Source: KBS-83 sp051025295
Lineage (GTDB): Bacteria; Acidobacteriota; Terriglobia; Terriglobales; Acidobacteriaceae
Length of the DNA: 64,000 nucleotides
Assembly (NCBI GenBank): GCA_051025295.1
Contig: JBMGJV010000021.1
Direction: 5' to 3' (one strand)
Numbering within the stretch: position 1 is the first letter of the stretch; each line of letters starts with the position of its first letter. The notes below the pieces were generated by a model, which was given only the letters and a program-made list of their open reading frames with translations, searched no databases and was not told the DNA's origin. Shown here in pieces: positions 27,010 to 35,130 of this stretch. The position numbers were made by a program, and so were the translations under genes.

Positions 27010-28064
27010 GCATCCTCGACGACGCAGCCGACACCGCAGGCCACGCCATCAGCGACACAGTGGCCGCCTGGCAGAGCTCCTTCACGCCCCGCCGCCTGCT
27101 GCGCAATCCCCATCTGCAAACACTCGCCGGCAACTTCCTCCCGCGCCGCTCTGTCCTCCCTCCTGCAGACGATGAATTCATCGTCGTGGCGCCCGCGACC
27201 GGCAAGTATCCGCCAAGCCGCGTGCTCTGCCAGAGCCATTGGCAGACTGAGTTCGGTCGTCCCACCGTTTTGCTCATCCATGGTCTTGAGGGATCGTCAC
27301 AGTCACAGTACGTGCGCGGCAACGCGGCCCGCTTCCTCGCCGCCGGATGGAACGTCGTCCGCATGAACATGCGCAACTGCGGCGGCACCGAGCGCGAGAC
27401 GCCAACGCTCTATCACTCCGGGCTGTCGCAGGATGTGCAGGCGGTCGTCGACCACTACCGCGCCACCCGCGATGCCAACCGCTGGGCCCTGGTCGGCTAC
27501 TCCATGGGTGGCAACCTCGTGCTCAAGCTGGCCGGTGAGCTGGCCTCCGCGGCAAAGCCTCACATCGTTGCTGCCACCGGCGTCTCCCCAGTGCTCGATC
27601 TCGCGCCCTCCTCCGACGCGCTGCACGAGCCCGCCAATCGCGTCTACGAGTGGAAGTTTCTTCGCGGCCTCGTGCGCCGTTATCAGCGCAAGTGCGAACT
27701 CTTCCCCGAGATCTACGATCCCCGGCGCACCCGCGGCATCCGCTCGCTGCGCCAGTTCGACGATCAGGTCATGGCACCCTACTCTGGCTTCACTGGCGCC
27801 GTCGACTACTACGCTCGCGCCTCCAGTGCGCGCGTCGCCGGCAGCATCGCGATCCCCACGCTCGTGCTGCACGCGCTCGATGACCCGTTCATCCGCATGC
27901 TCCCTGCCACCCGCGCCACCCTGCGCGCGAATCCGAGCGTTCACTTGATCGAGACGCAGCACGGCGGCCACTGCGCCTTCCTCGCGCCCGCCACCGCCTA
28001 CGACGGATACTGGGCAGAGCGGCTGCTCTTCGACTTCCTCACCACGCAAGCCGCCGGAGGCTGA
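27006..28064 (+). CDS. YheT-like alpha/beta hydrolase
   Basis: This 352-residue protein matches the YheT/EMB8 family of alpha/beta hydrolases. It has the family N-terminal motif RNPHLQTLAGNFLPRR, the oxyanion region LLIHGLEGSSQSQYVRGNA, the nucleophile elbow GYSMGGNLVLK, a late LDDPF Asp and the catalytic His in HGGHCAFLA. Members act as esterases or lipases with poorly known substrates. It overlaps DUF72 by four bases and its stop abuts the next start, so all three are probably one operon behind tRNA-His. No signal peptide. Confidence 0.9.
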   Translation: MSILDDAADTAGHAISDTVAAWQSSFTPRRLLRNPHLQTLAGNFLPRRSVLPPADDEFIVVAPATGKYPPSRVLCQSHWQTEFGRPTVLLIHGLEGSSQSQYVRGNAARFLAAGWNVVRMNMRNCGGTERETPTLYHSGLSQDVQAVVDHYRATRDANRWALVGYSMGGNLVLKLAGELASAAKPHIVAATGVSPVLDLAPSSDALHEPANRVYEWKFLRGLVRRYQRKCELFPEIYDPRRTRGIRSLRQFDDQVMAPYSGFTGAVDYYARASSARVAGSIAIPTLVLHALDDPFIRMLPATRATLRANPSVHLIETQHGGHCAFLAPATAYDGYWAERLLFDFLTTQAAGG

Positions 28065-28670
28065 ATGGAAACCGACTGGAGTGTCGCCGCAGGTCCTGAC
28101 GACCCGATCATCGAGTTGCCTTGGTCCGATGCCGAGAGCGGAACCGCCTGGGTCGACCTCCGCGTTCCGCCGGATCTGCAGGCTCAGCGGATCGCCGCCC
28201 TGCCGGAGGCTCACCGCATCCCCGCGCTCGCCCGCGCACTCGAAGCATGGAACGCCCCGGCTGGCCTGCTGCAAACCACCAAGTGCGATCACTGGCCGCT
28301 CGATGCGGAGGAACTCGCCGACACTGCGGACCTGCTCGACGAAGCCGCCGCGGCGTTTGGCTTCGGCAGCTACATCGATGTGCTCTTCGCGCCACCTGCG
28401 GCCATGGCAGATTTCCTGCTGCACGAAGAGTGGGCGCGCACCACCGCACGCCGCGCGGCGGCTGCGTCCATCGCGAACGCTCGCATGGAACTCATCGTGC
28501 GTCCTGCACGCGCCGCAGAGGCTTGGGGTTTCGGCGTGACTGTCTACTGCTACGCGGTCGGGGACATTGAGCAGCAAGCGCTCGCATCCTGGGCGCAAAC
28601 GCTTGAAGCCACCGTCCCCCTCCTGATCGCCGCCGCAGACGAGCTTTTGCCGATCGCCAATGGCCTGTGA
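28065..28670 (+). CDS. Hypothetical protein in the YheT operon
   Basis: I do not recognise this 201-residue protein. Its ATG directly follows the stop of the hydrolase gene with no gap, which is good evidence for a translated, coupled gene. The product is acidic, helical, alanine-rich and soluble, without signal or membrane segments; conserved-looking stretches include LLQTTKCDHWPLDAEELAD and WGFGVTVYCYAVGD. It may be a partner of the hydrolase, but nothing beyond position supports this. It ends 36 bases before the tRNA-Arg gene. Confidence 0.7.
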   Translation: METDWSVAAGPDDPIIELPWSDAESGTAWVDLRVPPDLQAQRIAALPEAHRIPALARALEAWNAPAGLLQTTKCDHWPLDAEELADTADLLDEAAAAFGFGSYIDVLFAPPAAMADFLLHEEWARTTARRAAAASIANARMELIVRPARAAEAWGFGVTVYCYAVGDIEQQALASWAQTLEATVPLLIAAADELLPIANGL

Positions 28671-28681
28671 GCAGCCGGCGC

Positions 28682-28687
28682 TACAAT
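28682..28687 (+). promoter_or_regulatory. Probable -10 box of tRNA-Arg
   Basis: TACAAT, 19 bases before the tRNA-Arg 5' end; identical to the hexamers before tRNA-Pro and tRNA-His. No convincing -35 box. Confidence 0.4.
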
Positions 28688-28706
28688 ATCGCGAGGCTCC
28701 CGGTGC

Positions 28707-28783
28707 GGGCGAGTAGCTCAATTGGATAGAGCATCAGCCTTCTAAGCTGACGGTTACAGGTTCGATCCCTGTCTCGCCTACCA
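28707..28783 (+). tRNA. tRNA-Arg (anticodon TCT)
   Basis: GGGCGAG pairs with CTCGCCT (one G-U), followed by A and an encoded CCA (28781-28783). The anticodon stem TCAGC/GCTGA closes CTTCTAA with TCT. D-arm AGCTCAATTGGATAGAGC and T-arm ACAGGTTCGATCCCTGT are standard. Length 77 bases. Confidence 0.97.
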
Positions 28784-28798
28784 ACCCTCACAACCCAG

Positions 28799-29566
28799 TC
28801 ACACGCGGCGCACAGAGATCAGCGCAAACATTGCGAGCTTGTCCATCTGCGGCTTGCATAGCGACTCCGCCGCTCGCCACATCGGCGTCGCCATCGCCGG
28901 CATCAACGTCCGCATCGAGACTCCACCCGAGACGAGATAGCGGAAGGGCATCGTCGGCCGTACCTCTTCAATCTTCAGCGCCGGATGCTCCTCTTCAAAT
29001 CGCGCGCGATCCCGCTCGAAGACGATCCACGGCAGTGCTCCGTTCGCCCCCGACAACGGGCCCCCTGCCGGCAGCTCCCACAGCTTCGCCTCCGGCTCAA
29101 ATGGCTCGTGATGCAAATGCGTGTAGATCCACCGTGACCACGTTGAAACCCACGGCTCGATCATCACCAGCGCGCCACCGGGCCTCACGCAGCGAGCCGC
29201 CTCCTTGAAGAACGCAGCCACATCCGGAATATGGTGCAGCACGTCCGTCATCACGATCGCGCGCAATGCGCCGCTCGCAAACGGAAGGTCACGCGCATCT
29301 GCGATCAGATCGACTCCCTCGCACGCGAACACCTCCGACGTGATCACATCCGGAACAAACTCCTTGAAGAAACCCGCGCCTGACCCCAGCTCGAGCACCG
29401 CTCCATCGCCAGCCGGCAGCCGGCGAACGATCTGCCCGTACCAGTCCTCGTAAATCGCACGCAGAAATGGCTTGGACAAAATGATGTTGCGCCGAAGCTC
29501 CGTTGTCCCCGGATCATCGATAGATCGGCCACGTGTCAATGGATGTGCCAATATCGAACGGATCAT
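28799..29566 (-). CDS. Class I SAM-dependent methyltransferase
   Basis: This protein of about 255 residues has the methyltransferase motif I AVLELGSGAGFFKEF, then VDLIADARDLPFASGAL, IVMTDVLHHIPDVAAFF and VRPGGALVMIEPW, typical of Methyltransf_11-like enzymes. The ATG at 29566 is preferred over an in-frame start 13 codons earlier because AAAGGG lies seven bases before it. The acceptor is unknown; the neighbours (FkbM methyltransferase, membrane glycosyltransferase, methyltransferase-GT fusion) suggest modification of a glycan or lipid-linked sugar. It converges on tRNA-Arg and is divergent from the FkbM gene. Confidence 0.85.
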   Translation of the reverse strand: MIRSILAHPLTRGRSIDDPGTTELRRNIILSKPFLRAIYEDWYGQIVRRLPAGDGAVLELGSGAGFFKEFVPDVITSEVFACEGVDLIADARDLPFASGALRAIVMTDVLHHIPDVAAFFKEAARCVRPGGALVMIEPWVSTWSRWIYTHLHHEPFEPEAKLWELPAGGPLSGANGALPWIVFERDRARFEEEHPALKIEEVRPTMPFRYLVSGGVSMRTLMPAMATPMWRAAESLCKPQMDKLAMFALISVRRV

Positions 29567-29732
29567 GTGCCCTTTCGCCGTGTCCCAGCGCTGCCTCCCC
29601 ACCATGCTAGCGTCGAACGACGAAAGCTGGAACCATCAACGGTGATTCTGCGCCACTCCGCCAGATCCGCCTGAATCCAGCTCAGCCACACTTGATGCTC
29701 GGCACGAACCGGGTTCGAGTAAACTGCGACGC

Positions 29733-30539
29733 ATGGCGATCACTCCTACGCAAGCGCGGACTGTCACCGGCCTCTACTCGCTCGCCCGCCAATCGGGCAT
29801 GCTTGAGAGCACCATCGGGGCACGGCTCTTCAGCGCGTCGTACTTCATGTACAAGCGCTATCTCGAAGACCCGTTCGCAGGGCTCGCCCGCCGTCACCCT
29901 CATCTGTTTCGGAACGGTGACATCCTGGATATCGGCGCCAACATCGGTTACACCGCCGCCCTGTTCGCCGCGTCCGCAGACCCCGATGCGACGATCTACG
30001 CATTCGAGCCGGAGCCGTTCAACTTTCGCCTGCTCCAGGACAACATCCGCCGCCGCAAGCTGCAGGGTCGCGTCACGACCGTTCAGGCCGCTGTGGGCAG
30101 CGCGGATGGCGAGATCGAGCTCTGGATTAATGAGCATCACCACGCAGATCACCGCATCGCCACCGACCGTCTGCGCACCAGCGAAAATCGCGCTCAGGAC
30201 GGATATGTCAGCGTGCCCATCTTCGCCATCGACTCATTCCTAGCGCGGCAGCCTACAGCACGACCGATCACCCTCATCAAGATCGACGTACAAGGCTACG
30301 AATCGCAGGTATGCGCGGGAATGGTGCAGACCGTCGAGAACAACCCGCAAGCCACCATCGCTGTCGAGTACATGCCCGCTGCCATGCAGGATCTCGGCTA
30401 CGATCCGCTCTCCCTGCTGAACTGGTTGGAGCAACACCGCTTCAAGCTCTACACCCTCGGCAAGAGCGGCACGCTCTCGGAAGGAGTCAGCGATGAACTC
30501 ACCACGAAGGGTTACGTCGACTTAGTCTGCATCCGCTAA
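29733..30539 (+). CDS. FkbM family methyltransferase
   Basis: This 268-residue protein has the FkbM layout: DILDIGANIGYTAALFAA, IYAFEPEPFNFRLLQDNI, VSVPIFAIDSFL and LIKIDVQGYESQVCAGM. FkbM enzymes O-methylate hydroxyl groups, often on sugars of surface glycans or natural products. A helical N-terminal segment of about 60 residues precedes the domain. No signal peptide. It converges on the membrane glycosyltransferase gene and lies within a group of sugar-modifying genes, which favours a glycan acceptor; this is context only. Confidence 0.9.
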   Translation: MAITPTQARTVTGLYSLARQSGMLESTIGARLFSASYFMYKRYLEDPFAGLARRHPHLFRNGDILDIGANIGYTAALFAASADPDATIYAFEPEPFNFRLLQDNIRRRKLQGRVTTVQAAVGSADGEIELWINEHHHADHRIATDRLRTSENRAQDGYVSVPIFAIDSFLARQPTARPITLIKIDVQGYESQVCAGMVQTVENNPQATIAVEYMPAAMQDLGYDPLSLLNWLEQHRFKLYTLGKSGTLSEGVSDELTTKGYVDLVCIR

Positions 30540-30569
30540 CACCGGGCCGTCCCACATGCCCCCGCCCCT

Positions 30570-31970
30570 CTAGGATGGCAGCGCTTCGCCATTCAACTCA
30601 TCCACGCGCGCATCCTGGATGCCTGTACGGCTCGCCGCCCACGGTCCCCTGTCTCCATCAAGGTCCGCAAACAGCGTGCTCGGCATCGGGTGCCGTGCGG
30701 CCGTCCATACGATCATCGCCAGAAAGATCGTCTTCACCTGGGCTGCGAAGAGGGCAGACGCCCCAACCTTCAGATAGCCCAGCGGCACAAAGCAAACCGC
30801 ACACGAGAAAAGAAACCAGTACGTGGCGCTTCGCGGTAAATACGCTCGGCCAGCCGAGAGATCCGTCACCGCAAAAATCAGGAAAGCTCCCCACGCCAGA
30901 TAGAGATGTACCAGCGTGTATTCATAAGAGACGTATGGCAGCGAGATAGAAATCGCGATGTACGCGATGAACTGGTTCAGCAGCGGCATCTTTCGCAACC
31001 GCAGCCACCAAAGCACGCCAAACCCCAGCGGGGCCGCGATGCTATACAACCGAAGGGAGACCCGGAAAGCCAATGCTTCGGACCAGCCTGCCCCTCCCAG
31101 GTGTAAGAGGTATGCAGCATGGATGAACTGCTTAACAGCCATGAAGCCTGAGTGATCGAACTGCGGCACGGATCGGATCAGAATGTAATGCTCACTGAGA
31201 AATGCGGCCGCCTTCCCGCTATCCACCAGCTTCTGGTGCAGCGGTGGCCCTAGCCCGACCAGAGCAAGCAACGTGAACACTGCCGTCAGTGCGACCGCTG
31301 CTGCAAACTTCCCATACCGCCGCTTCGCGACAAACATCAGGAACATTAGACCCGGAAAGATCTTCATCGATGCTGCCGTGCTCCATGCCAGCACGGCGAG
31401 CCAGTCTCTTCCTCGTAGAAAGGCCATCAGTCCCAACAAAAGCAGTACCCAGATCACTGCCTCGATATTTGCCCGGTCGAACAAGAAATAGAAAGGAAAT
31501 GCCAGCAGCAGGGTGAGCCAGACCGCAGCCTCTGCAAGCTGCTGGCCCGACACTCGTTTCACATACAACGAAAACCAGGCGGTAGCCAGAAGAACGAAGA
31601 CAGCAACAAAACCCAGGTAAAGACGCAGCGGATGATCGGATAACTTCCGAAACAGCAGGAATGCATAGATGGACGGAACAGGGTACGGATAAGGAACCTT
31701 CAGATCCGTCCGCGAAAGCATATCCGGCTCGCCGAAGTGGACAACGCGTCTGTCCAGGTCACGATAATCGGAAAATTCAGCCCCATGGCAGCAGAACAGC
31801 ACATCATGTGTGCCCGCTTTATGCAGCAGGGACCTGTGTGTCACGACCACGCCTGCAGCAATCAGGCTCAGCACGCAGAGCGTCAGCATGTAGACCAGCA
31901 GCGCGTTTCTGACCGTCCGCGTCTGTCTCTGTGCAAGTTCTTCCATCGGGGCAGCCAGGCTCGTCTCCAC
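30570..31970 (-). CDS. Polytopic membrane glycosyltransferase, DUF2029/GT87-like
   Basis: This 466-residue protein has about ten or more hydrophobic helices and the general look of the GT87/DUF2029 polyprenyl-phosphate mannosyltransferases. Features are an early loop with the acidic DVLFCCHGAEFSDYRDLDR, then YPYPVPSIYAF, FDRANIEAVIWVLLLLGLM and MKIFPGLMFLMFV. Such enzymes transfer sugars from lipid carriers on the outer face of the inner membrane. The start is a GTG at 31970 or an ATG eight codons later; neither has a strong ribosome site. GC is a little lower than in the flanking genes. Confidence 0.78.
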   Translation of the reverse strand: METSLAAPMEELAQRQTRTVRNALLVYMLTLCVLSLIAAGVVVTHRSLLHKAGTHDVLFCCHGAEFSDYRDLDRRVVHFGEPDMLSRTDLKVPYPYPVPSIYAFLLFRKLSDHPLRLYLGFVAVFVLLATAWFSLYVKRVSGQQLAEAAVWLTLLLAFPFYFLFDRANIEAVIWVLLLLGLMAFLRGRDWLAVLAWSTAASMKIFPGLMFLMFVAKRRYGKFAAAVALTAVFTLLALVGLGPPLHQKLVDSGKAAAFLSEHYILIRSVPQFDHSGFMAVKQFIHAAYLLHLGGAGWSEALAFRVSLRLYSIAAPLGFGVLWWLRLRKMPLLNQFIAYIAISISLPYVSYEYTLVHLYLAWGAFLIFAVTDLSAGRAYLPRSATYWFLFSCAVCFVPLGYLKVGASALFAAQVKTIFLAMIVWTAARHPMPSTLFADLDGDRGPWAASRTGIQDARVDELNGEALPS

Positions 31971-32092
31971 CTTGATCCAGAGGGGTTGGGATCATCCACG
32001 CGCGAATGCGTTGAGCTCATCGTCCGCCGGGAGGGGAACACCTTCCGGAATGCCCGATTGACACGCCTGTTTCTGCTGCTAGGCTTTGTGTC

Positions 32093-33565
32093 ATGCCATC
32101 CTCCCAGACCGATTCCCCCGAGTCAACATTCGTCACGCCGACGGACCAGCGCACCTCCTACACAGAGGAACGCCGGCAGTACTGGGATGAGTACGGGCGA
32201 ACATCGCAGCGCTGGAATCGCTACCGCCGCTATTACCGTCAGCGGCTGGCAGAGCTCTTTCGGCTCTCCGTCCCGCCCGGCATGCGAATTCTGGAGCTTG
32301 GCTGTGGCGACGGCGGACTCCTCGCCAGCCTGCGCCCATCGTTTGGACACGGCATCGATCTATCCGCAGAACAGATCGCCGAGGCGCGGGCCGCCTTTCC
32401 AGGACTGCACTTTGAAGTAGCCGATGCAAGCACGATTGAGCTCACCGGCGAGTACGACTTCATCGTCCTCTCGGACCTGCTGAACGACCTCTGGGACGTC
32501 CAGACAGTGCTCGAAAAGATTCGTCCTCACTGCCACGCGGGCACCCGCATTCTCGTCAACTTCTACAGCAAGCTCTGGGAGTGGCCGCGACGCGTGGCCG
32601 AGGCGCTCGGCATCGCCAAGCCGCAGCTGACCCAGAACTGGCTCACCAAAGGCGACATCGAAAACCTGCTCAACCTCTCTGGCTTCGAGGTCATACGTAC
32701 CTCGCCGGAGATCATGTGCCCGTTCCGCATCCCCTTGTTAGCAGGTTTCTGTAACCGCTATCTCGTCAAAATCTGGCCCTTCCAGTGGCTCGGGCTCACG
32801 AATTTCCTCGTGGCGCGTCCCATGCCGGCACTCGAAGTCTCCGCCGAGCCGGTCGTCACCGTCGTGGTGCCCGCACGCAACGAGGCCGGCAATATCGCCG
32901 CCATTCTCGACCGCGTCCCACAACTCGGTGCCGGCACCGATCTCATCTTCGTCGAGGGCAATTCCTCCGACGACACCTACGCCCGTATCGAGCAGGAGAT
33001 CGCTGCCCGCCCCGGCTGCACCGCGCGCCTCTATAAGCAGACCGGTCGTGGCAAGGGCGACGCCGTCCGCCTCGGCTTCGAGAAAGCCGCAGGTGACCTG
33101 CTCATGATCCTCGATGCCGACCTCACCGTTCCACCCGAGGACCTGCCGCGCTTCTACACAGCCTGGCGTCAGGGCCGCGGCGAGTTCATCAACGGCGTCC
33201 GCCTCGTCTATCCCATGGAGCAGAAGGCGATGCGCTTCTTCAACCTGCTCGGGAATAAGTTCTTCAGCGTCGCCTTCTCCTGGCTCCTTAGCCAGAGCGT
33301 GAAAGACACCCTCTGCGGAACAAAGGTTCTCAGTAAGTCGCACTACGAAACCATCGCCGCCAACCGCGCCTATTTCGGCGAGATAGATCCCTTCGGTGAC
33401 TTCGATCTGCTCTTTGGCGCAGCACGCTACAACCTCAAGATCGTCGGACTCCCCGTGCGTTACCGGGAGCGGAAGTATGGCGAGACCAACATCCAGCGTT
33501 GGAAGCACGGCCTGCTTCTGCTTCGCATGGTCATGCTGGCCTCCCGGCGAATCCGCTTCGTCTAA
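32093..33565 (+). CDS. Methyltransferase - GT2 glycosyltransferase fusion
   Basis: This 490-residue protein joins two enzymes. Residues about 20-230 are a class I methyltransferase (RILELGCGDGGLLASL, HGIDLSAEQIAEARAAF, YDFIVLSDLLNDLWDVQTVL). Residues about 250-480 are a GT-A family 2 glycosyltransferase like dolichol-phosphate mannosyltransferase: VTVVVPARNEAGNIAAILD, FVEGNSSDDTYARI, DLLMILDADLTVPPEDL and the late DTLCGTKVL and FDLLFGAARYNLKI. No transmembrane helices follow the GT domain. It could make a polyprenyl-phosphate sugar and methylate the sugar or lipid. Neighbours support a lipid-linked glycan pathway. The ATG has no obvious ribosome site. Confidence 0.88.
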   Translation: MPSSQTDSPESTFVTPTDQRTSYTEERRQYWDEYGRTSQRWNRYRRYYRQRLAELFRLSVPPGMRILELGCGDGGLLASLRPSFGHGIDLSAEQIAEARAAFPGLHFEVADASTIELTGEYDFIVLSDLLNDLWDVQTVLEKIRPHCHAGTRILVNFYSKLWEWPRRVAEALGIAKPQLTQNWLTKGDIENLLNLSGFEVIRTSPEIMCPFRIPLLAGFCNRYLVKIWPFQWLGLTNFLVARPMPALEVSAEPVVTVVVPARNEAGNIAAILDRVPQLGAGTDLIFVEGNSSDDTYARIEQEIAARPGCTARLYKQTGRGKGDAVRLGFEKAAGDLLMILDADLTVPPEDLPRFYTAWRQGRGEFINGVRLVYPMEQKAMRFFNLLGNKFFSVAFSWLLSQSVKDTLCGTKVLSKSHYETIAANRAYFGEIDPFGDFDLLFGAARYNLKIVGLPVRYRERKYGETNIQRWKHGLLLLRMVMLASRRIRFV

Positions 33566-33737
33566 GCCGTCGTTCTTCTCGTACGAGCAGCCCGGGCCAG
33601 ACCTGGCGCCCAGCCAGTCGCTCCTCCACGCCTGCCCACCAGTGCGTCTGCTACTCCGATTTGCTCTGAGAACGATCCCGGCTTAGGATGGCGGAGCTTC
33701 TTGTTGGCACCTGCGCAAACGGAGATCCATTCTGCCC

Positions 33738-35096
33738 ATGTCGGACTCGGTCGTGAGCTCGTTTTTCAATCGTCGGCACTTCCTCAAAACAGCGGCCCTC
33801 GCTGCCGCTGCGACCCAGGTTCATCCACTGCTGGCCCAGGAGGCCACAGCCGCCGCCCCGCGCTCTGCGAATGACAACATTCAGCTCGCGCTCGTCGGCG
33901 CCGGCATCCAGGGGCAGCACGACACCGCCATCGCCCTGCAGGTGCCCGGCGTGAAGCTCGTCGCCGCGGCCGATTGCTACGACGGCCGCCTCACGCACTG
34001 CAAAGAGCTCTGGGGACAGGACGTCTTCACCACGCGCGACTATCGCGAAATCCTCGCCCGCAAGGATGTAGACGCTGTCCTGATCGCCACGCCGGATCAC
34101 TGGCACAAGCAGGCCGCGATCGACGCGATGAAGGCAGGCAAGGACGTCTATCTCGAGAAGCCGATGATCCATCTCTACTCCGACGGACCGGAGATCATCG
34201 AGGCCGCCCGCTCCACCAATCGCGTCCTGCAGGTCGGCAGCCAGCGTGTCAGCTCGATGGTCTACGCGAAGGCGAAGGAACTGCTCGCCGCCGGTGCCAT
34301 CGGCAAGCTCAACATGGTCAGCGCCTACTGGGATCGCAACTCCTCCATCGGCGCCTGGAACTACACCGTCCCGCTCGATGCCTCGACCGAAACCTGCGAC
34401 TGGCCGCGCTTCCTCGGCACCGCGCCCAAAATTCCGTTCTCCGCCGAACGCTTCTTCCAGTGGCGCAAATGGAAGGACTACGGCTCCGGCGTCGCCGGCG
34501 ATCTCTTCGTCCACCTCTTCAGCGGCACCCACTTCATCACCGGCGCGCACGGGCCAACGCGTGCCATGGCCACCGGCGGCCTGCGCTTCTGGAAAGACGG
34601 ACGCGACGCCGACGACGTCATGCTCGCGCTGTTCGACTACCCGGAAGGCTTCAACCTCAGCCTCCACGTCAACTTCGTCGACGGCGGTGAAGAGAGCGAA
34701 GGCTTCCTGTTCACCGGCTCCGAAGGACAGATGCAGATCGCCAACAACACCGTCAAGGTGATGCGCACACCTCCCGAGAAAGAGCCCGGCTTCACCGTCT
34801 CTACCTTCGCCGAAGCCATGCAGAAAGAGACGATCGCGGCCTATCGCAAGAAGTATCCACTCGAGCATCCGAGCGGCCCGCCGGCGCAAAGCGTCGAGAG
34901 CTTCTCAGCGCCAGAGGACTACTCCGACAGCTTCGACCACTTCCGCAACTTCTTCGCCTCGGTGCGCAGCCGCAAGCCGGTCGTTGAGGATGCGGTCTTC
35001 GGCTTCCGCGCCGCAGGCGCTGCACTGCTCAGCAATCTCAGCATCGAGAAGAAGAGCATGGTCAGCTGGAACCCGGAAACCATGAAGCTGGCCTGA
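33738..35096 (+). CDS. Tat-exported Gfo/Idh/MocA family oxidoreductase
   Basis: This 452-residue protein has a Tat signal (FFNRRHFLKTAALAAAA, cleavage near LLAQ) and a two-domain Gfo/Idh/MocA body. The Rossmann part shows LALVGAGIQGQHDTAIAL, VLIATPDHWHKQAAIDAMK and the catalytic Lys in DVYLEKPMIH. The C-terminal alpha/beta domain has the GDLFVHLFSGTHFITGA segment with the active-site His. Family members oxidise or reduce sugar derivatives with tightly bound NAD(P). Export with folded cofactor fits the Tat route. The next gene encodes a secreted FG-GAP-like protein 34 bases downstream, so they are probably one operon. Confidence 0.9.
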   Translation: MSDSVVSSFFNRRHFLKTAALAAAATQVHPLLAQEATAAAPRSANDNIQLALVGAGIQGQHDTAIALQVPGVKLVAAADCYDGRLTHCKELWGQDVFTTRDYREILARKDVDAVLIATPDHWHKQAAIDAMKAGKDVYLEKPMIHLYSDGPEIIEAARSTNRVLQVGSQRVSSMVYAKAKELLAAGAIGKLNMVSAYWDRNSSIGAWNYTVPLDASTETCDWPRFLGTAPKIPFSAERFFQWRKWKDYGSGVAGDLFVHLFSGTHFITGAHGPTRAMATGGLRFWKDGRDADDVMLALFDYPEGFNLSLHVNFVDGGEESEGFLFTGSEGQMQIANNTVKVMRTPPEKEPGFTVSTFAEAMQKETIAAYRKKYPLEHPSGPPAQSVESFSAPEDYSDSFDHFRNFFASVRSRKPVVEDAVFGFRAAGAALLSNLSIEKKSMVSWNPETMKLA

Positions 35097-35130
35097 TCCG
35101 CGCTGAACACGTAACAGGAGCCTATACCTT

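Noticed and set aside
28707..33565. Genomic island inserted at tRNA-Arg
   Set aside because: No integrase, no repeated tRNA 3' end and GC close to the background in most genes; only the GT87-like gene looks slightly different.
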